From Echinometra lucunter (taxonomy: Eukaryota; Echinodermata; Echinoidea; Camarodonta; Echinometridae): a DNA stretch of 64,000 bases. Shown here in pieces: positions 53,701 through 62,700 of the stretch. The notes beneath the pieces were generated by a model. It did not search any database, was not told where the DNA came from, and was given only the letters and a program-made list of their open reading frames with translations. Every line of letters starts with the position of its first letter. Position 1 is the first letter of the stretch. The position numbers were made by a program, and so were the translations under genes. The stretch spans positions 8,889,584 to 8,953,583 of the forward strand of contig CM057157.1 of the NCBI GenBank assembly GCA_029962745.1, given 5' to 3'.

Positions 53701-56700
53701 TCCGCCCTTTGCCTAAGGGAGCCAGTTGGCTCCTGTATTAAACCTATAGAAATGAGAGAATTCAGCAGTCAATGGGCTATCCAGGCCCCTAAAGCTCCGC
53801 CATTTTGTCCAGAAGGCTGACTTAAGCACCATCAATATTCATGATCAAAAATGAATAATTCATTTTGTAAGATGCTTTCAACTAGTAGCATTTGTTTGTA
53901 CACGTTATGAAGCAACACGCATCAGCTTACCGCATGCGCAATAAATGCACAATAAATGCGCGTTAAATCAAAATGTCACAATAAAATTAATGTGCGCAAT
54001 AGATATGAATAATGCAACAGTGTTATCGATATCATGGCAATAACGGGTGCTTATCGGCCCCTTCAATGATCCGAAAGAGGCAGGGCCTAATGCCATTCGC
54101 GTAATGATATCCGCGCATGCTGCTTTTTGTCTAATAAATTTACTATATGTCTATGGGGTTAACATACATCAAATATCTCTTGTGATATCGGTAGGTCACC
54201 TTTACAGGAATAAATAACAATTAACCTGTTGAGCACAATGTGATGTTAGTATAAAACACATTTTCCATAGACTCCAGCTTGAGTTATCTTAGGCATAGTA
54301 TTATAAGGGTTAATTATCATGATTTGTCACATGGGCATGGGGGGTATGTAAGAGATGATGAGAAGCATGAGCAGAGACTTACCACGCATGGGTTGACCTC
54401 CCATGAAGGTATCGAGATAGTAGATGCTGTAAGCAATCACATCACAGTTATACTCCGACACATTCCATGTGACTCTTACGGTATCCCAAGCAATGGCGGT
54501 GGCATTGAGATTGAACACATTGTCATCCCCAATACTGAAATCTGTATCGAAAAGAGTAAATGGTTGCAAGAGAAATTAAGGCTCCTAGAGCTTACAAGCA
54601 ATGATCTGTGTGATCAAAGGAACTTATATATAATCTCAGTTTTGATATCATCAGAGGATTTGTAAAATTTGGATGATCAAATTTTTCACAAGAATTATCA
54701 TGATCAAATGAATTTAGAAGAAATAAGAAAACCCATCAAATTAATAATGTGGTTTTCAATGCAAGACAAGAGCTTAAAGGTTTGTTCAGATATGGTGCGA
54801 CAAATCCCCACAACATTTTTAGTGCTCAGATATGGTGTGACAAACCATTCCACTTATATCAATGAAGGTGCATTAATGTGTCAACTCTCAAATAAAGGAA
54901 AGTTTTGTCAAAAGTTGAGCAGACAAATTTATGACAACACATTCTGAGCTTTTTAAAGAATTCAATTGGTCAACAGCTTTTTGCAGCCAGGCGACAAAAA
55001 AAAAAAAAAATGCCTCAAGCCTCATCGACATTTCTTTTGCCGCCTCATATCCCATGACTTGTACCCTAAAAATGTTGCGGTGATTTGTCGCACCATATCT
55101 GAACAAGCCTTTACAAATATCTTTATCACAGTTATTGGATTCATGCATATACACAATGTGCACACCATCTCTTCTACATGTACCTTGGTAGGAGGTACAT
55201 AATATATTGGTTTTATATCCCTCATCGTAAGATTGTCGCATTAGGAGTGTACACAACAAGAAAATGAATAGCTTTAACTAGAACAGACATTTCCACCACA
55301 TAGTTCATTTTTCGTTGATGGCATCACGCATAGCTTATGTTTTCCCTAGGGAAAAATGAATTATACTTTTTTTCTGCCCCCCCTTCCCTTGCGTCGCATC
55401 GCGAGAAGGGGGGCAGAAAAAAGGGAAATTACAACCTTATGGTTGAGCTCAGTGCTAAGCCAGCCTGCACCGTACCTCACGGGGCGGCACAGGCAACCTA
55501 TGCGGCTAGCTAGCGCTAGTGCTCACAGCTGCGCCGCGGCAATCATGCTGAATGCGATGCAACTCGCAGAATCATCGAGCTGCGGATACGTCTTCAGAGG
55601 TGTTTTCTTCACTTTTCGCCAATTATTTCCTGGAATGAGATGTGTGAGTACATTTAATTACATGAGTGTCCGAGGAACGATTAGGGATATAAAACAAATA
55701 TACAATGACTCATTCTCGGATCAAGCTCAAACTATTCGCACTCAGGAACATCGCGGTGCACCGTAGCACAATAGCATCATAGCACCGTTTGATGTTCCTT
55801 CGATGCGAATAATTTGAGCAAGATCCTCGAGTGTCATTGTATATTTGTATACTATAATATGTATTAAACGATATCGTTCATCCATACCTCAGTATGATCT
55901 TATATTTTATGAAAGATCTTACCTTTTGGTGTAACTTCACAGATGTAGTTGATATCCATCACATCACAGACCTGATCGTAGATGGTCTTTGTATCCGGGT
56001 CGAATACACCGCAGTCATCTCTGCCATTCTGTGGATAGCCCGGTGCCCAGAGACTCTTCTGCCATTCATCAGGTGACTCACATGTGACCCATTTCCACAC
56101 CCCCTCCTCGGCAAGGTCAGAGTAGCCTTCAAAGAAAATATGAACATATGATAGGTGCATGTATGATCCATACAGTTTGTTTTTTTTGCTCTCATCCCCG
56201 TCCCCCTTCCCTCCCCACCGCCCTGCCTGCTTATCTCGCTTTCTCGCTCTCCGGGTAGTAACGAAGGAAGGGAACAGGGGCGAGGGAAAGAGGAGGCCAG
56301 GGAGGGGGAGAGAGCGGACAAAGGAGGAAAGGGGAGCGAGAGGAGGGAAAGAGAGAGGCAGGGAGCGGGCGAGAGATGGACAAAGAGAGGAAAGGGAGAG
56401 TAGAGCGAAGGGAAAAGAGAGGAAAGGGAGCGGAGCGAGAGAGGGAACGAGAGAGGAAATGGAAGAGTGAGAGAGATAGGGAAAGAGAGGAGGCAAGGAG
56501 AGAGAGAGAGGGAAAATGAGAAGAAAGGGAGAGAGAGATAGATCGGGAAAGAGAGCGGAAAGGTTAGAGGGCGAGAGAGTGAAAGCAGATAGAAAGTGAA
56601 ACTAGAGATCGGGACAAAAGAGAGGAAAGGAGCGAGAGAGAAGCGAGGGAACAAAGCGAGGAAAGGGAGAGAGAGAGAGGGAGGGAAAGAGAGAGGAAAG

Positions 56701-59700
56701 CGGCGGGAGAGAGAGGGAAAGAGATGAAAGGAAGGGCAGAGAGAGAGAGAGGGAACGGAGAGATGAAAGGAAGCGGGAGAGAGAGAGAGGGAAAGATCTC
56801 TTCATTACTCTTTCTCTCTCTTTCCCTATCTCTTCCATTTCTCTTTCTCTCTCTCTTTCCCTATCTCTTCCATTTCTCTTTCTCTTTCTTTCCCTATCTC
56901 TTCCTATCTCTTCCATTCCTCTTTCTCTCTCTCTTTCCCTATCTCTTCCATTTCTTTCTCTCTCTCTTTCCCCATCTCTTCCATTTCTCTTTCTCTCTCT
57001 CTCTATCTACATGTATCTCTATTTCTTTATTCATTTCATTTTGCATAACATTTTTTGCATGGTATTTTTCATGGCATTAACCCTATATAGCCCGGGCTAT
57101 TTTGAAATTGCATAGCCCGGGGGGGGGGGGGGGGGCCTCATACCCCCCCCCCTCAGATCTCGGCCGTTTATCGACCGATTGCGACCAAATTTGGTGTGTG
57201 GGTGTCTCATTATGTATTTTACAAGAATGCGTTGTCAAATTTGTGATATTTATTATCATTTTTTATTTATCTAATTAATTATGCAAATATTCAAATTTTT
57301 TCAAGGAATTTTCATTTTTTGTAGTTTTCCCCCCATTTTTTGAGAAAATGTAATGGAATCAAGCATGTTAGTAGCCAGTCATGTAATCTAAAAGACAGCT
57401 CACTCAACTGTATTGAAATTGTATAATTATTAGATTATAATAGTAATTAATTATGCGCATATGCTAATTTTTCTCGAAATTCTGAATTTCACATATTGAT
57501 TACCACGTCTGGGCATAAATTTTTTTTTTCTAGCTGTGTACTGAAATCTCTATTTTTTATTGTTTTTTCAAATCTAGAATAGTTGGTGATAGCCCAAAAG
57601 AAAGTTATGTGAGGAAAAACAGAAAAAAAACATTCATCTGACAACACTTCTTGTAAAACCCATACATTGTACACACAAAAGTCGATGGAAATTGTCATTT
57701 TCGGTGACATTGGTCACGAATATGTGCTATATCTCCGCAAGTGTACCCCCGATTTTCGCAAACAGGGTCTCAAAATGTGCGGGAGATGTGAAAGAAAAAA
57801 GTCATGAAATTTCAGCGTATTATTTTTTTGCATTTAGAAATTATCGCGAAAAATGTCGAGGGGGGGCCTTTTAGGCCCCCCCCCCCGGGCTATATAGGGT
57901 TAAGGGCTATACTTGTAAAACATTTCAGCACAGTCTTGAAAGATAAGAATACTGTACACCGTACTGAAAACATGTTTTTCCCTTGCATTTCATGTCAAAA
58001 ACATCTCAAAAGAGTTCACAAAAAGCAAGTATTTACTTACCGATTCTCCAGTCTCTGCTGTCATTGAACTCTTTGGTCCTGTTTGTGATGTATTCTAACT
58101 CCCACTCGTCATCAATGATCATTAGGTCATGATCGAAATTATCTGCTGCTTCAGAACAATAAAATCTGAAAAATAATGAGTATGTGGTATTGAGCTTCAA
58201 GGCTATCACTGAATATTCTATTGTAAACTTTAAAATGAAAGCATTGGTTTCATAGAATTGCAGACATTGGCCAGAATTCATAAAAGAGGTTTCAACCTGG
58301 TTTAAACCACTCTAAGTGCACTGAAATAGGTGTAAAAGGAAACATATTGGCCATGTGCATGCCTAAAGAAAACAGATAACTGGACCGGTTTTTACGCGTA
58401 TGTAGGCTTGAAGGGGGTACCCAATGCTGAAACAATGTTAGTTCATTTAAAAGAGCATGATTTCATTAGCAGAAAGTCATCTGCCTAAAGTTTTTTTAAA
58501 AGTCGTGTTGCCAAGGAAACCCCCAAATGTGGTAAGATTTCAGGATATTTTTGACCCCTCAGCTGTGACCCAGTTCCAACTGGGTATCCACTTTGACGTC
58601 AAAATGATGTCAAAGTGGGTATCATGTCACACAATGCTAGCAAAATGCGCGCAAGGTATAATATATATTGTGCAGTCTAGCGCGCAGCACAGCTGCAATG
58701 TGGGAAGCTGGGTACCCACTTTGACGTCATAACTCATACTCAAATTTTTTGGTCAGCTCTTGATTTTTTGTGAGAAAATTAGCCAAAATGCATTGATTTC
58801 GATTGAAAATCAGCAAATTTTTAATGTTATTCTTCTTAGGATTCTATTCTCGATCATATATCAAAAAAACTTTTACCATTGTGTAATCACTTTAATAAAC
58901 CAGGGGGAGTTTAAACCACCCCATGGTTTAAACGGTCTTTTGTGAATTCGGGCCATTATGTTTAAATGGTCCCTACACTTACCCACTTATCTATGTAAAA
59001 TTTAAAAAAATGAAGTGTGAGGCATACAATGCCTATGTCAATTCAAGTTTGTCGCCATGTTTTTTAGTGGCTGCTTACTCATTCATATCTGAACAAAGCC
59101 TAATGATGTTTACCTCGTATCAACCCAATCGTTACCATAACGGCCAAAGTCTTGGAACCAGTAGCACCTTCCATTTGCTGCTTCCTCATAGCCGGAGGGA
59201 CATGGATCTAGAGAGGGTTACATCAAAGACAACAAAAATTACCTTCTATATGAATTTGAATTAAATGTGTCAAAGTACAAATTTATCAAGTAGAAGAATA
59301 TAATGGAATCTAGCCTGCAAGTTGCATGCCAGGTAAAGGAAAACTTGTCTCGTCATAACATAATAAAACATCTCCTCGACTGTAAAAATCATGATACACT
59401 ATCAACAAGTTAAAGAATGAAAAAGAAAACCTCAATTGAAAACTTGTCTGAAGGAATTATAAGTATGGATCTCTGGCATTGTAACAAGTTTGAAAACTTG
59501 TCATAAAAAATCATATCTGTGATATATCGTCACTGGAGCGACAAAACCTCGTTATCTCAAGAATGTTGAATGTTCAGGAGAGCCACAAAACATGACTTCC
59601 TTAGCATTACAGCCAATGGAAAGGGAACAATATCTTTTCTCATTTGTTTCCTAATCTTTGTAGATGGGCATGTAAGGGTTTGAAAATACATTTTAAGCAT

Positions 59701-62700
59701 TCCTAGCAATGAGATTATGAAAAGAACTAAATTTTACCCAAAACTGAGATATAAGGGTTTGTCACACCAGCGATGATATATGGAAACTCAGTAGCAGTGT
59801 AAGTAAAGTAACTATATGTACATCAAACTTACCAGACTGGCCGATGACTGGTCCAACTCTCTCCAGTTCCTCATCAACAATAAAGACAGCTACACTGACA
59901 TTCAGTGTGGTATTTGGTAAGAGGTTTTGTATCCGAGCCCCTACTGAGTCTCCTCCATATATGATCTCTACACAGCGATTGGTAACAGAAAAGTGAAAAC
60001 CACAGAGAGTAAATCTACATTAGCAATGAGGTGCACAGAAAGTGATACAATTACATGCAGGACACACCTGCGTATTAATTTCCAGTCTACATGTACATCT
60101 TTGTATGCATCCTTATTCTTTGCATGTAATAAAAAGTTTAATAATTGATTGTACAATCCTTCTATCAATCTATCAATTATGTAATTGATATTTGAAATCA
60201 ATTTCACAAGCAATTAAATAAGAATCGAATGCAAATTTATACACAAATCATAACAATCAATTGCAAACATAATTTTGAGCTACAGGGCCCTGTTGACTTC
60301 ATACTAACTGGAGGAAAATCCAATCAAAGAATGTGAATGCTTGGGTCCACATGTACATAAAGGTTTACATGAAATAGGAAACTCTATCTTATGTGCAACT
60401 TACCGGTAAGGAGGATAGTGCAGGTCATTTCCATGGAAGAAAATTTTACATCAAAAACAATGTCGGCAAGAATGAAAATTTAAAATGTCATCCTTGTGAT
60501 ATCAGTTATTTGTAGAAAAGTGGGCATATCTTAATGTGGCAACCTTAAACTTCAACCTCTGTATACCGATACATTATCAATGGAAAAAAAAAATTGCATT
60601 TGATTAAAAATTGGTTTGAATTATTACTGGGATAAATTTGTGACAACAACAAAAAAAAAATCACTGTACAGCTTTTTTCCTTCTACTTTGTAATTAATAT
60701 TCAAATATAAATGATAAAGCAAAAAGAAATATTTATAAAATATCCAAAGAGAAAACAACATGATTTACTTACGGAATTGTTCTCTGTCACTGTTCATCTC
60801 TTGGTAATATATCTTATACGCGACAGTATCACAGTTATTTTCTGGTAGAGACCAAGATACATCTACACCGTAGGAAGCTCCATTCGTCTCCAGGTTATCA
60901 ACCGTTAGTTCAGTTGGATCAAAACCTGAAACAAATCAAATACCCACTCGCCTAGGAACATTGCTAAGCATTATCACATACCGTTGACACAGTGCATGAA
61001 AATTTTCTTTAATAGCAAAGGCATATTTATGGAAAATAAAGACCCTTGTTAAAGAGAAACATGATAAAAAAATTAGGTGTTTTTCTAGGCAGAGGGAAGT
61101 TTATTATTGTTTTTGTCTGATCACCTTCAAGTAGAAACACATCTAAACTGTTATTCCTGCAAATCCAGGGCACAAGGAAAACTGTACATTAGATGTACTT
61201 AAGGTAGCATATCAAAAGTGGCGTTCATCTGTTTTTATCGTCTTCTCCGCATCCATGTTTTCACATTGGCTTTCCCGATCCCCTATGTTTTGTCTACGTG
61301 GGACGGAAGGATTACAAGGGATTAGTGGAACAAAAGATGCTCAGCGGGAAAGATGCTAAAGGCTGCGTTCCAAATTGGCTCTGACTTATGATAAAGCACC
61401 TAACACAAGGGGCAGATCCAGGATAAGGATTACTTCACTTGCTTGATATAGACCAATTTCACAACGCAAGAGGGCAGCAGACTCTTCGACACAGTTCGAC
61501 ATACTGCGGTGGGCGCTCCAACTTTTATATTATCAATAGCGCGTTATGTACATTCGTTCGATTTTTTGTCTATTTTGACCAGTATATGCAGATTTATTTT
61601 AATATTTGCAATGAGAAATTATCAGGGAAGTTCAGGTCAAAGCTGTGCAGTGCTCAAATGCCACAAGAATTAGAGAAAGTTTAGAATTTGGAAGCTAACT
61701 GAGTGCGAAATTCACACATTTGACTCATGAAGCCTGTTTGTGTGAGAAGCCGTACTCCCTACACAGGTTACCGTAAGCAATGTGAAGGAATTCGTAGCCA
61801 GTGGGTAAAAACATCAACAGAAAGGACTTTGAAGTCAAGAACATTATCATTATGTACTTTGGCGTAAAATTTAATCAGTGAAAACATGACTTTGTAAACA
61901 GGGAAAGATTTAGGGCCCCCGTTTACTACGGCTTCTATGCTGCAATCGAACTTTTACTGACAAAAGTAAGTTGAAAAACAATCGAAAGTACAAAAATACA
62001 TTATACCTTCATCCGTCAGATATGACCATTATCTCACCTCATCTTCCCATGTATCCATGCTTTATTTTATTGATCTAGAATAAAGTAAATGGAACAATAT
62101 CGGGGCATATCTCATATCTTACATTCATTTTGTACACAGAGCCAATCGCGGTCAGCGCACTTGCCCACCGCAGCAATGGCGTCGCCGATAGAGGGCCAAA
62201 TACATAAACCGGACGTGAAATTGGTCTATATAGAACATTGCATGTTTTTTACAGAGATGGGAAATAAAATGAACTTGAACTTGAATAAAATGAACTTGAA
62301 AGTAGTACAGAAACCTCATACCTTTAGGGGATACTTCACAGACAAAATTGAGCCTCCTATCGCAGACTTGAGCTTCAACTTCTCCTGATGATGAGAGTGC
62401 CCCACAGTCAGGCATCTCGTTGCCAGGGGAACCAGGAGCCCATAAGTTCATCTGCCACTCATTTGATTCAGTGCAGTCAACCCACTTCCATTCACCCTCT
62501 ACTGAGTTATCAGAGTAACCTGGTGAAAATAATAAGAAAGAGGTTGTTATTTAGAATTATTCTATAAAAAGGGATTACCGGTATACAGCCCATTTTCATT
62601 CATGTACATGAAAGGAGATTAATATTGGTATTCAAAGTCTTGTGAGAAACAAAAAAACTGTGGTATTCGTATTTGTTTAGTTATGGCCCCACCATTCATT

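Noticed and set aside
20934..56177. True tandem duplication of a lectin/CUB receptor gene
   Set aside because: Possible in principle, since such genes cluster in echinoderms, but both borders fall on 500-N gaps, the copy is cut mid-domain, the tail exons exist once and contig ends overlap. Kept only as the alternative to the haplotig explanation.
55900..57080. Long frames on both strands through the GA/CT block
   Set aside because: Compositional artefacts; the only real coding part is the CTLD2 exon at 55923-56126.
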